Part shown: piece by piece, positions 1-7,470 of the stretch
Layout: every line of letters starts with the position of its first letter
How positions within the stretch are numbered: the first letter of the stretch is position 1
Origin: Isoptericola sp. AK164
GTDB lineage: Bacteria; Actinomycetota; Actinomycetes; Actinomycetales; Cellulomonadaceae
Assembly (NCBI RefSeq): GCF_029643425.1
Contig: NZ_CP119106.1
Span: 2,294,001-2,358,000, forward strand
Direction: 5' to 3'
Length of the DNA stretch: 64,000 nucleotides
Position numbers and translations under genes: made by a program
The notes under the pieces: model-generated
Told to the model about the DNA's origin: nothing
Databases searched by the model: none
The model's input: the letters and a program-made list of their open reading frames with translations, nothing else

Positions 1-528
1 GCCGGCGAGTGGAGCCAGCGGTCGGCCCTGACGACGTTCGCCCTCGTCCCGCGCCGGGGTCGCGTGGTCGGCGCCCAGGCCGTCGCGCTGGTGCTGGTCA
101 CGCTCGCCGCGGCCGCCGCCGTGGTGGTGCTCAGCGCGGTCGGCACCGTCGTGGCGGCGCAGGTCCGCGGGATCGACGCCGTGTGGGACCTGGGCACGGG
201 TCTGACCCTGCGCTCGGTGCTGGCCTACCTCGCGGCCGTGGCCGTCGAGTTCGTCGCCGCGGTGGCGATCCGCAGCACCGCGCCGGCGATGGTGGCCTGC
301 CTCGGCTTCCTGTTCGTGGTGCCGATGATCTCGACCGTCGCCGCCGGGATGTGGTCCTGGTGGGCCGAGCACGGCGCCTGGTTCGACCTGAGCTGGTCGC
401 TGGCCTTCCTCACCGCGCCGCAGATCACCGGCACGCAGTGGACCCAGGTGGGCACCTCGGCGCTGCTCTGGCTCGCGCTGCCGCTGGCACTGGGCCTGCG
501 GCGGCTGCTGCGGGTCGAGATCCGCTGA
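1..528 (+). CDS. ABC-2 type transporter permease, C-terminal part (5' end outside window)
   Basis: The frame is open from the first base and stops with TGA at 526-528, leaving about 175 residues. The visible N-terminal stretch contains EWSQRSALTTFALVPRR, which resembles the loop of ABC-2 family permeases that pair with a separate ATPase. At least four hydrophobic segments follow, and the protein ends in a basic tail (LRRLLRVEIR). Such permeases sit in the cytoplasmic membrane and export drugs, lipids or peptides; the substrate cannot be told. The ATPase would be expected upstream, outside the window. The fragment's ABC-2 membership is fairly secure. The true start is not visible. Confidence 0.75.
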   Translation, partial: AGEWSQRSALTTFALVPRRGRVVGAQAVALVLVTLAAAAAVVVLSAVGTVVAAQVRGIDAVWDLGTGLTLRSVLAYLAAVAVEFVAAVAIRSTAPAMVACLGFLFVVPMISTVAAGMWSWWAEHGAWFDLSWSLAFLTAPQITGTQWTQVGTSALLWLALPLALGLRRLLRVEIR

Positions 529-541
529 GCGGACCGTCGCG

Positions 542-1735
542 TCACGGGGCGGGCGGCGCGACGGTGTCCGTGGTGGCCAGCAGGTAGCCGGAGTAGTCCG
601 ACAGCACGATGCTGCCGGCGTCGGTCACGGCGACGGGCGCCACGAGGTCGCCGGTGCCCTCGGGGTCGTAGGCCTCCGCCACGTTCCCGGTGACGACGTT
701 GTGCGCCCGCAGGGAGTCGCCGACCCGCAGGTAGACCAGCGCGCCGCTGACGCCCTCGATCGTGGTCTCCTGCGCGGTCGAGGTGGTCCACAGCTCGGTG
801 CCCGCGGCGTCGAGCCCGCGCAGCCCGTCGGCGTCGACGGTGACGACGGTGCCGGTGGTCGGGTCGACGCCGACGTCGGTGAACCCGTCCGCCAGGACCG
901 TGCCGTCGTCGAGGTCGACCAGCGCCTCCGAGGCCTCACCGGTGCGCAGCCGCACGGTGCCCGGGCCCGGTGACGGCTCGAGGGACGCCGTCACGGCCCC
1001 GGCCTCCCAGCCCTGGTCGGCGGTGTCGAGGCGCCAGCGGGCCTCGCCGTCCGCGGTGCGGGCGACGACCTCGTCACCGTCCCGGACGAGCACGGTGCCG
1101 CGGTGCTCCCCCAGCACCGACACGTCGGCCTCCAGCGTGACCGGCTCGCCGGTGTCGGCGTCCAGGACGACGCGCGACCCGGCCGCGTCCGCCGGCTCGG
1201 ACCCGCTCTCGGCGAACACCAGCCCCGGCCCGGCCGGCGGTCCGGGGACGTCGACCGGTCCCCAGACCGGCTCGCCGGTGCGCAGGTCGTAGGCCGTCGC
1301 GGTCGTGGACTCGGCCGCGGTGTCGGCCCCGGTGTCGGCCAGGACCGCGAGCGCCCGGCCTGCCGAGGTCGTCGTGACGGCGTGGCCGGTGCCGCTCGCG
1401 GGACGTTCGGCGCTCCACAGCGCCTCGCCGTCGGCCGCGACGGCGGTGAACCGCTGCAGTCCGTCGCGCTCGTCGACGCCCAGGGCGATGCCGTCGGCGG
1501 TCTGCGGGGCGGCGTCCCAGCCGGGGTCGACGAGGCGCACGGTGTCCACCTGCAGCGGGACGCGCAGCCCGTCGGTGTCGACGGCGGGCGGGGCCTCGAC
1601 GGCGGTGTCCGGGGTGCGCTCGATCGGTACCGTTGCGGCGTCGGGCGTCGCGGGGTCGTCGGTGCAGCCGGCGAGCACCAGGGCGGCGGTCAGCGGCCCG
1701 GCGAGCAGAGCGCCACGGCGGATCGGGGGCGTCAC
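542..1735 (-). CDS. Beta-propeller (PQQ-like repeat) lipoprotein
   Basis: This protein of about 397 residues starts with GTG at 1735-1733, overlapping the TGA of the upstream CcdA-like gene by 4 bp (GTGA). The N-terminus has a lipoprotein signal with lipobox LAGC, so the mature protein should be lipid-anchored outside the membrane. The rest is Asp/Thr/Val-rich, with repeated blade-like patterns (ALWSAERPASG, ARWRLDTADQG, ELWTTST, VVTVDADGLRGLDAAG) typical of PQQ-type beta-propellers. No catalytic residues are evident. A binding or scaffolding role is inferred. As third gene of the DsbA-like/CcdA-like operon it may dock the thiol-redox partners, but that is speculation. Confidence 0.75.
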   Translation of the reverse strand: MTPPIRRGALLAGPLTAALVLAGCTDDPATPDAATVPIERTPDTAVEAPPAVDTDGLRVPLQVDTVRLVDPGWDAAPQTADGIALGVDERDGLQRFTAVAADGEALWSAERPASGTGHAVTTTSAGRALAVLADTGADTAAESTTATAYDLRTGEPVWGPVDVPGPPAGPGLVFAESGSEPADAAGSRVVLDADTGEPVTLEADVSVLGEHRGTVLVRDGDEVVARTADGEARWRLDTADQGWEAGAVTASLEPSPGPGTVRLRTGEASEALVDLDDGTVLADGFTDVGVDPTTGTVVTVDADGLRGLDAAGTELWTTSTAQETTIEGVSGALVYLRVGDSLRAHNVVTGNVAEAYDPEGTGDLVAPVAVTDAGSIVLSDYSGYLLATTDTVAPPAP

Positions 1736-2592
1736 GAGGCCTCCTCGGTCTCGGGGGCGGCGGCCCGCTGGGCACGGGCCCGGTGGCGCGTCCAGACGAC
1801 GACCACGACCACGGCGACGACCAGCACGAGGGCGACGTCGAGGACGGGGTGCGCCAGCAGGGCGCCCTGACCCTGCAGCCAGGCCTGCGTGCCGACGGGC
1901 AGGAGCTCGGGCATCCCGACGAGCCCGTTGGTGACCCAGAACAGCACGCCGACCGCGATCAGCAGCAGACCGGTGACGATCGAGGTGGTGTGCAGCTCGC
2001 GACCGAGCACCCGCACCGTCCGGCCGCGCAGCACGGACCGGCCGCGCTCGCCGAGCCGCCCCCAGGCCGCGGCGAGGGCGAGCAGCGGCAGGACCATGCC
2101 GGCCGCGTAGACGGCGAGCAGCAGCCCGGCGCCGACGACGTCGCCCTGCGCGGCGGCGAGGGTGAGCACGGCACCGAGGACGGGCCCGGCGCAGAACCCC
2201 GCCACCCCGCCGGCGGCGCCGAGCAGGAACGTCTTGACCCAGCCGGTGCGCGACGCCGAGGACCGCTGGACCGCCCGGGCGCCGGGCAGCACGCGGGCCG
2301 GGTCGAAGCCGAGGCCGAGCAGCTGCACGACGCCGAGCACGACGAGCAGCACCGCGGCCACGGCGACGACGGTCTCGCGGTGCGTGGCGAACAGCGCCCC
2401 GACCGCCCCGGCGCCGACGCCGAGCGGCACGAGCACGACGACCAGCCCGGCGTAGAAGACGCCGCCGTGGGCCCACAGCCGCGGGCCGGAGCCGACGGTG
2501 GAGGCGAAGAACGCGGGCAGCAGCAGGGCACCGCAGGGGCTCAGCAGCGCCAGCGCTCCCCCGAGGAACGCGGTGAGGAGACCGACGTCCAC
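1732..2592 (-). CDS. CcdA/DsbD-like thiol-disulfide transmembrane transporter
   Basis: The 286-residue polytopic membrane protein has six or more hydrophobic segments. The first helix contains SPCGALLLP (Cys20) and the fourth GFCAGPVLG (Cys134). These are the paired intramembrane cysteines of the CcdA/DsbD transmembrane family, which moves electrons from cytoplasmic thioredoxin to extracytoplasmic thiol proteins. The start lies 1 bp past the stop of the DsbA-like gene and the end overlaps the lipoprotein start, so the three genes form a tight operon. The likely electron acceptor is the upstream CPFC protein. A role in cytochrome c maturation is possible, but no ResB/CcsB or haem-handling gene lies nearby. 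Confidence 0.85.
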   Translation of the reverse strand: MDVGLLTAFLGGALALLSPCGALLLPAFFASTVGSGPRLWAHGGVFYAGLVVVLVPLGVGAGAVGALFATHRETVVAVAAVLLVVLGVVQLLGLGFDPARVLPGARAVQRSSASRTGWVKTFLLGAAGGVAGFCAGPVLGAVLTLAAAQGDVVGAGLLLAVYAAGMVLPLLALAAAWGRLGERGRSVLRGRTVRVLGRELHTTSIVTGLLLIAVGVLFWVTNGLVGMPELLPVGTQAWLQGQGALLAHPVLDVALVLVVAVVVVVVWTRHRARAQRAAAPETEEAS

Positions 2593-2593
2593 G

Positions 2594-3364
2594 TCAGCCC
2601 CTGCTCGCGGCGAGGGCGGTGTCGAAGGCGTCGCGGAAGACCTGGGTCGGCTGGGCGCCCACGATCGGCCGGCCGCCGATCAGGAAGGCGGGCGTGGAGT
2701 AGGCGCCGAGGTCGAGGCCGAGCTGCTCGTTGGCCGCGACGGCGTCGGCGGTCCCGGCCGATCCCAGGTCGCGGGTGAACTGCTCGACGTCCAGCCCCAG
2801 CTCGGCGGCGAGGTCGGTCAGCGCCTCCTCGGAGAGCTCGTCCTCGGAGCGGGTCTCCCCCTCCGGGTACAGGCCCTCGTGGTAGGCCCAGAACTCGTCC
2901 TGCAGCGCGGCGGCGTAGGAGGCGCGGGCGGCGCGCTCGGAGGCCTCGCCGAAGACGTTGACGTCCCGGTACTCGATGCGCAGGTCGCCGGCCGCGGCGT
3001 GCTCGCGCATCTCGGGCAGCGTCTCCTGGCTCCACTGGGCGCAGAACGGGCACTGGTAGTCGGAGAAGACGACCAGCACGACGGGCGCGTCGACCGGGCC
3101 GTCCGTGAGGGGGTCGTCCGGGTCGCGGCGCTCGACCGCGGCGGTGTCGACCTCGGCGGGCCCCTGGACGTCGGTCGGGGCGTCGCCCGGGTCGGCGTCC
3201 TCCGGCGCGGTCGCCGTCGTGCCCGGGCCGGCGCCCGGCGCGGCGGGGGCGTCGCCGTCGGACGACCACACCACGGCGACGAGCAGGACGAGGGTCAGGA
3301 CGGCGACGACGACGGCGGGCAGGACCCACGGCCGCGAGGCGGTCGGGGTGCGGGGGTCGGCCAC
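2594..3364 (-). CDS. Membrane-anchored DsbA-like thioredoxin-fold protein
   Basis: I chose the GTG at 3364-3362 because GGAGG lies 5 nt upstream; an ATG at 3415 exists but lies inside the operator. The 256-residue product has one N-terminal membrane segment (about residues 14-33), an Ala/Asp/Pro-rich linker, and a thioredoxin fold with FSDYQCPFCAQW (Cys105, Cys108). The helical insertion and the late cis-Pro region around YSTPAFLIGG fit the DsbA/BdbD family. It should oxidise, reduce or isomerise disulfides outside the cytoplasm and exchange electrons with the CcdA-like protein encoded next. It is the first gene of the leftward operon driven from the palindromic operator. Confidence 0.88.
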   Translation of the reverse strand: MADPRTPTASRPWVLPAVVVAVLTLVLLVAVVWSSDGDAPAAPGAGPGTTATAPEDADPGDAPTDVQGPAEVDTAAVERRDPDDPLTDGPVDAPVVLVVFSDYQCPFCAQWSQETLPEMREHAAAGDLRIEYRDVNVFGEASERAARASYAAALQDEFWAYHEGLYPEGETRSEDELSEEALTDLAAELGLDVEQFTRDLGSAGTADAVAANEQLGLDLGAYSTPAFLIGGRPIVGAQPTQVFRDAFDTALAASRG

Positions 3365-3397
3365 GGGTTCCTCCGGGGAGATGGTGACGACGTGCGG

Positions 3398-3435
3398 TAG
3401 TCGACTATGCACCATAGTCGACTATGGTGCATAGT
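3398..3435. promoter_or_regulatory. Large palindromic operator between divergent operons, probable BlaI site
   Basis: A perfect 32-bp palindrome spans 3404-3435. It consists of ACTATGCACCATAGT and its reverse complement sharing TAGTCGACTA in the centre (3415-3424), and a second TAGTCGACTA lies at 3398-3407. BlaI-family dimers bind dyads built on TANTA-type half sites, and a blaI-like gene is the second gene of the rightward operon, so this is the expected autoregulatory site. Repeated half sites could load two or more dimers and silence both directions. The ATG at 3424 of the rightward gene lies inside the palindrome. The palindrome is directly visible; the ligand is inferred. Confidence 0.75.
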
Positions 3436-3981
3436 GACCTCGTGACGCTCGAGACACCATCCCGCACCACGTGGCGCGAGACCGCCGGGCTCGCCGTGCT
3501 CGGCCTGCGCGCCTGGACCCCCCGCCAGCGCGTCGTCGCCGTCGTCGCGGCGCTGGCCGTCGGGCTGCTCATCGGGTGGGCGACCGTGCTCCTCCCCAAC
3601 CCGGTCTTCTCCCGCGAGATCCCGCCGGTGTGGTGGAACTACCCCGTGTGGGTCCTCACCTCCGTCCTGTCCGGGATGCTCGTGGCGACCTACGTGCGGT
3701 CCGCCGCACCGTCCGACGACGAGACCCGGACCAGCCGCCTGGGCATGGCCGGCGGGGTCCTCGCCTGGTTCGCCGTCGGCTGCCCGGTGTGCAACAAGCT
3801 GGCGCTGCTCGCCCTCGGCTACAGCGGCGCGATCACCTGGTTCGCGCCGGTCCAGCCGTTCCTGGGCCTGGCCGCGCTCGCGCTGACCGCCGTCGCGCTC
3901 GTGTGGCGGCTGCGCGGACAGGTCGCGTGCCCCACGCCGGCGGCCGCACCGACGTCCGCCCCGGAGGGAGCCGCGCGATGA
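3424..3981 (+). CDS. Four-helix membrane protein with CPVC motif, unknown function
   Basis: The protein of about 185 residues has predicted membrane segments near 36-57, 72-92, 106-134 and 142-163. The third carries AVGCPVCNKLALLALGYSG (Cys120, Cys123), a thioredoxin-like CxxC placed at a membrane boundary; another Cys lies at 169. I do not recognise a characterised family. ATG 3424 lies in the operator without a Shine-Dalgarno sequence, so either translation is leaderless or the GTG at 3442 is used. The stop overlaps the blaI-like ATG (ATGA at 3978-3981). The motif and the divergent DsbA/CcdA operon suggest membrane thiol redox chemistry, which is inference. Confidence 0.7.
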   Translation: MVHSDLVTLETPSRTTWRETAGLAVLGLRAWTPRQRVVAVVAALAVGLLIGWATVLLPNPVFSREIPPVWWNYPVWVLTSVLSGMLVATYVRSAAPSDDETRTSRLGMAGGVLAWFAVGCPVCNKLALLALGYSGAITWFAPVQPFLGLAALALTAVALVWRLRGQVACPTPAAAPTSAPEGAAR

Positions 3982-4370
3982 CCGCACGAGAGACCGACGA
4001 GCCCGCCCGCCTGGGGACCCTGGAGTCCCAGGTCATGGACGTGCTGTGGACCTGCGGCGGCTGCACGATCCGGAACGTCATCGAGCGTCTCGACGGCCGG
4101 CCCGCCTACACCACGATCGCCACCGTGCTCGGCAACCTGGAGCGCAAGGGCTTCGTCGAGCACGTGCGCGAGGGCCGCTCCGCCCGGTACCTGCCCGCCT
4201 CGACCCGGTCCGAGCACGCAGCCGAGGTCATGGAGCACGCGCTCGCCACCAGCGGCGACCGCGCCGCCTCGATCCTGCACTTCGTCGAGGCGATGCCCGA
4301 GAGCGACCGTGCCCTGCTGCGCGACTACCTGGACGGACCGGGCGGACGGTCCGCCCCGGGGACCTCGTGA
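3978..4370 (+). CDS. BlaI/MecI/CopY-family repressor with a CxxC in the DNA-binding domain
   Basis: This 130-residue winged-helix regulator begins in an ATGA overlap and ends in a GTGA overlap with the M56 protease gene. LESQVMDVLW, the recognition region AYTTIATVLGNLERKGFV and the wing EGRSARYLPA match BlaI/MecI. Residues 98-104 (SILHFVE) align with the site where staphylococcal BlaI/MecI are cut (101-102); Phe is conserved here at 102. Unusual is CGGC at 26-29, between helix 1 and the recognition region, where relatives normally have no cysteine pair. It could form a disulfide or bind metal. It likely represses both divergent operons through the 3398-3435 palindrome and is inactivated by M56 cleavage. 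Confidence 0.92.
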   Translation: MTARETDEPARLGTLESQVMDVLWTCGGCTIRNVIERLDGRPAYTTIATVLGNLERKGFVEHVREGRSARYLPASTRSEHAAEVMEHALATSGDRAASILHFVEAMPESDRALLRDYLDGPGGRSAPGTS

Positions 4371-5338
4371 CCCCCGCCGTCGCCGTCCTGGTCGGTCTCG
4401 GCATCGCCCTCGCCGCGCTCGGCGGGCCGTGGCTGGTCCGCCGCGCGGCACCCGCGCTCGTGCGGGCCCCGCTGGTGGCCGCGGTGGCGCTCACCGGCGG
4501 GGTGGTGCTCTGGCTGGCCGCCCTGCTCGCCGTCGGACCGATGCTCGCCTGGACCCTCTCCGGGCCGGCCGTGCTGCCCGGGGCCGCGGGCGCCGTCTGC
4601 CAGCGGTGCCTGGACGCGGCCGACCCGTTCGCCGGCTCCCCCGTCGACACCGCCGTGCCCGTGGTGCTGCTCCTGGTCGGACCGGCTCTGGTGGCTGCCG
4701 TGCTCGCCGCGGTGCTGGGCCGTGAGCTGTGGCACCGGCGGCGGGAGACCGCCCGCACGGCCGCCGCACTCCGGGCCGTCGGCGTCGCCCGCGCCGTGGC
4801 CGGGCACCGGGTGCTGGTCGTGCCCGACGACGCGCCGGCCGCCTTCGCCCTGCCCGCCCGGCACGGCGGCGTCGTCGTGAGCACCGGCGCGCTGGCCTCC
4901 CTGGACGACGCCGGGCTCGCCGCCGTGCTCGCCCACGAGGAGGCCCACCTGCGCCAGCGCCACCACCTCGTGGCCGCGCTCACCGCGGCCCTGGCGACCC
5001 ACCTGCGCTGGGTCCCCGTCGTCGCCGCCGTCGCGGACGCCGTGCCCACCTACCTCGAGATCGCCGCCGACGACGCGGCCCGGCGACGCGTCGGCACCAC
5101 GGCGCTCGCCGGCGCCCTGCTCACGCTCGGCGCCGCGGACCGGTCGACGGTTCCCGCGGCGGCCGGGGCGCTGCACGCGGCCGGCCCGGACCGGATCCGC
5201 CACCTGGTCGCCCCCGGCGCGGGGCGGGCCGGAACCTGGCCCGCCGTCGCCGTCGGGGCCCACCTCGGGGTGCTCGCCGCGGTGTCGCTCGCGGTGCACG
5301 TGCCGTACGTGAGCGCCGTGCTGTCGGGGTGCGCCTGA
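4367..5338 (+). CDS. M56-family membrane metalloprotease (BlaR1-like, no penicillin-binding sensor)
   Basis: The 323-residue protein begins at GTG 4367, overlapping the blaI-like stop. Hydrophobic segments lie near 3-24, 38-65, 97-118 and 294-315. The zinc motif HEEAH is at 190-194, with a likely third ligand Glu231 in EIAADD, as in BlaR1/MecR1 gluzincins. A loop between the second and third segments contains CQRC (Cys78, Cys81), probably extracytoplasmic. There is no C-terminal beta-lactam-binding domain, so the signal is unlikely to be penicillin. Known members cleave their BlaI partner. The CQRC loop and the thiol-redox neighbours suggest oxidation or metal as stimulus, which is inference. 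Confidence 0.9.
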   Translation: MTPAVAVLVGLGIALAALGGPWLVRRAAPALVRAPLVAAVALTGGVVLWLAALLAVGPMLAWTLSGPAVLPGAAGAVCQRCLDAADPFAGSPVDTAVPVVLLLVGPALVAAVLAAVLGRELWHRRRETARTAAALRAVGVARAVAGHRVLVVPDDAPAAFALPARHGGVVVSTGALASLDDAGLAAVLAHEEAHLRQRHHLVAALTAALATHLRWVPVVAAVADAVPTYLEIAADDAARRRVGTTALAGALLTLGAADRSTVPAAAGALHAAGPDRIRHLVAPGAGRAGTWPAVAVGAHLGVLAAVSLAVHVPYVSAVLSGCA

Positions 5339-5339
5339 C

Positions 5340-5735
5340 CTAGGGCCGCGTCCCGGGTCGCGGACCGGCGACCCGCTCGCAGGCGGCCCGGTCCTCCTGC
5401 AGCGCCGCGTGCTGGGCGACGGTATCCGCGCCCGCCTCGAGCGGGTCCTGCGGCCTGGCCTGCGCGCCGGGCCATCCCTGCGCGCGCAGGCACGCCGTCA
5501 CCGTCTCGGCCCACCTCGACTGCGCCGTACGCCGTGCCGCGTGCCGCTCGGCCGGAGCCGCGGCGGACTCGTCCTCCGCCCGGTCCTCGGAACCGGCCAG
5601 CACGAGCCAGGCCGTGGAGACGCGGTCGTCGAGCTCTCGGGGCCGGTCGGCCTCGGACTGCCCGAGCGCTCCGGGCGCGAGACAGGCGCAGGCGGCCAGG
5701 ACACCGGCCAGGACGACGAGGAACCGCCTCTTCAC
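5340..5735 (-). CDS. Small secreted or lipid-anchored protein, unknown
   Basis: The protein of about 131 residues has a clear signal peptide (MKRRFLVVLAGVLAACACLA). LAAC could be a lipobox, but the LAPGALGQ cleavage context also fits ordinary secretion. The mature part is charged, Ala/Glu/Arg-rich and has two late cysteines that may form a disulfide. It stops with TAG immediately beside the convergent M56 gene, leaving a single-base gap. An inverted repeat lies upstream (5777-5789). I recognise no family. The biased sequence makes coding likely because the signal peptide is so well formed. Confidence 0.55.
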   Translation of the reverse strand: MKRRFLVVLAGVLAACACLAPGALGQSEADRPRELDDRVSTAWLVLAGSEDRAEDESAAAPAERHAARRTAQSRWAETVTACLRAQGWPGAQARPQDPLEAGADTVAQHAALQEDRAACERVAGPRPGTRP

Positions 5736-5776
5736 GACGAATCAGACCTTCGTGATGTTCACCACCAGGGACCCGG

Positions 5777-5789
5777 TCAACATAGTTGA
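5777..5789. promoter_or_regulatory. Inverted repeat TCAAC-ATA-GTTGA upstream of the small secreted gene
   Basis: A 13-bp dyad lies about 45 bp before the start at 5735. On the minus strand TATGTT within it resembles a -10 box. It is AT-richer than its surroundings. An operator overlapping the promoter is plausible; no regulator gene is adjacent. Confidence 0.35.
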
Positions 5790-5803
5790 TCCGGGCGCCG
5801 AAG

Positions 5804-7426
5804 TCACCCCTCCAGCAGGGCCATCGCCGCCGCCCGTCCCGGGATGCCGCTGACGCCCCCGCCCCGGCGTGCGCCGGCACCGGCGAGCAGCACCCGCGGG
5901 TGCAGCGTGTCGACGCCCCACGTCCCGGGCCTGTCCAAGCCGTCGTCCTCGGCCCAGGGCCACGACAGGTCGCGGTGGAAGATGTGCCCGCCGGGCAGCC
6001 CGACGCCGCGCTCCAGGTCCACGGGCGTGCGGGCCTCGAGGCAGGGCTCGCCGTCGGGACCCCGCCACAGCACGTCCTCGACCGGTTCGGCGAGCACGGA
6101 GTCCAGGGACCGCAGCGTGGCCGCGAGCGCCGCGTCACGGGCGGCGTCGTGGTCACCGCCCTGGGCACCGTCCCGGAACAGCCGGGCCGGCATGTGCAGA
6201 CCGAACAGGGTGAGGGTCTGGGCACCCGCCGCCCGCAGGTCGGGACCGAGGATCGAGTCGTCGGTCAGGGAGTGGCAGTAGATCTCGCAGGGCGGGGTGT
6301 CGGGGATCCGGCCCGCCGCGGCCTGGGCGTGGGCGGTCTGCAGCTCGTCGAAGGACTCGTGGACGTGGAACGTCCCGCTGAACGCCGCGACGGGGTCGAC
6401 GTCCTCGCGCAGCCGCGGCAGCCGCCGCAGCAGCATGTTGACCTTGAGCTGGGCACCCTCGGGCGCCGTGGCCGTGGCGCGGCCCGACGGCGTCGCCCCA
6501 CCGGCGTCCAGCAGCGCGTCCAGCACGGCGGGAGCCGCCCCGCACACCACCGCACCGGCCCGCACCCCGCGGGCGACGCCGTCGTCGTCGGTCCACGTGA
6601 CCTCGGCGTCGCCGGCGGGCGGCCCCGGGTCGATCGCCGTGACGTCCGCGCCGGTGACGAGGGTGGCCCCGGCGCCGAGCGCCGCGTCGCGCAGTGCCCC
6701 GGAGACGGCGCCCATCCCGCCGACGGGCACGTCCCAGTCCCCCGTGCCGCCGCCGATGACGTGGTAGAGGAAGCAGCGGTTCTGGACCAGCGAGGTCTCG
6801 TCCAGGTCGGCGAAGGTCCCGATGAGCGCGTCGGTGGCGACCACGCCGCGCACCAGGTCCGCGTCGAACCTCTCGCGCAGCATCTCGCCGAGTGGCTGCT
6901 CGACGACGGCGTGCCACAGCGCGTCGTCGCCGGCCCGGGCACGTGCCTCGTCCCGCGAGAGCAGCGGCTCTGTGACCGTGGGAAAGAGCCGGCCCGCGAG
7001 CCGCTCCAGCCCAGCGTACAGCTCCTGCCAGCGCGCGTGGTCCCTCCCGGCGCCGACGGCCTCGAACGCGGCGCGGGTGGCGTCGTCGGACCCGGTGTCC
7101 ACGAGCAGGCCGCGGTCGCCCACCGGCGTGTAGGAGGAGTACCGCCGGCGGGCGAGCCGCAGCGAGAGCCCGAGCTCGTCGACCACCTGCCGCGGCATCA
7201 GCGAGACCAGGTAGGAGTACCGCGAGAGCCGTGCGTCCACGCCGTCGAACACCGGGGCGGACACCGACGCCCCGCCCACGTGGTCGAGGCGTTCCAGCAG
7301 CAGCACCGACCGGCCCGCCCGGGCCAGGTAGGCGGCCGCCGTCAGACCGTTGTGGCCGCCCCCGACGACCACGACGTCGTAGCGGGCGGCGGTGGCGGGG
7401 GTACGCGCGGGTTCCATGCGGGTCAT
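5804..7426 (-). CDS. FAD-dependent phytoene-desaturase-like oxidoreductase (CrtI/PYROXD2 type)
   Basis: The 540-residue protein opens with a dinucleotide-binding motif, [19 protein letters not shown], followed by the acidic end of the second strand ([11 protein letters not shown]), as in the CrtI/amine-oxidase superfamily. The C-terminus ends [19 protein letters not shown], the second FAD-contacting segment of this family. Length and the [11 protein letters not shown] motif fit the PYROXD2-like branch rather than carotenoid desaturases, and no other carotenoid genes are near. The start may be ATG 7426 or ATG 7417; neither has a clear ribosome site. It is divergent from the D-2-hydroxyacid dehydrogenase gene. 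The substrate is unknown. Confidence 0.85.
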   Translation of the reverse strand: MTRMEPARTPATAARYDVVVVGGGHNGLTAAAYLARAGRSVLLLERLDHVGGASVSAPVFDGVDARLSRYSYLVSLMPRQVVDELGLSLRLARRRYSSYTPVGDRGLLVDTGSDDATRAAFEAVGAGRDHARWQELYAGLERLAGRLFPTVTEPLLSRDEARARAGDDALWHAVVEQPLGEMLRERFDADLVRGVVATDALIGTFADLDETSLVQNRCFLYHVIGGGTGDWDVPVGGMGAVSGALRDAALGAGATLVTGADVTAIDPGPPAGDAEVTWTDDDGVARGVRAGAVVCGAAPAVLDALLDAGGATPSGRATATAPEGAQLKVNMLLRRLPRLREDVDPVAAFSGTFHVHESFDELQTAHAQAAAGRIPDTPPCEIYCHSLTDDSILGPDLRAAGAQTLTLFGLHMPARLFRDGAQGGDHDAARDAALAATLRSLDSVLAEPVEDVLWRGPDGEPCLEARTPVDLERGVGLPGGHIFHRDLSWPWAEDDGLDRPGTWGVDTLHPRVLLAGAGARRGGGVSGIPGRAAAMALLEG

Positions 7427-7457
7427 CGTGGCACGGCGGGACGGCCCGCACGGCAGG

Positions 7458-7463
7458 TAACGT
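7458..7463 (+). promoter_or_regulatory. -10 box TAACGT for a leaderless D-2-hydroxyacid dehydrogenase gene
   Basis: TAACGT ends 7 nt before GTG 7471, so transcription should begin at or next to the start codon. No Shine-Dalgarno sequence intervenes. The same geometry recurs throughout the window. Confidence 0.55.
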
Positions 7464-7470
7464 CACCGGC

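Noticed and set aside
542-2476. A 644-codon minus-strand frame spanning the lipoprotein and CcdA-like genes
   Set aside because: Its first half is an Arg/Ala-rich shadow of the CcdA frame. The real lipoprotein starts at GTG 1735 with a signal peptide and lipobox.
4046-5338. A 430-residue version of the M56 protein
   Set aside because: The extra N-terminus is an Arg-rich shadow of the blaI-like gene; GTG 4367 gives a proper membrane N-terminus and an operon overlap.
4367-5338. Calling the M56 protein a beta-lactam sensor (BlaR1)
   Set aside because: There is no penicillin-binding sensor domain after the protease region and no beta-lactamase gene nearby.
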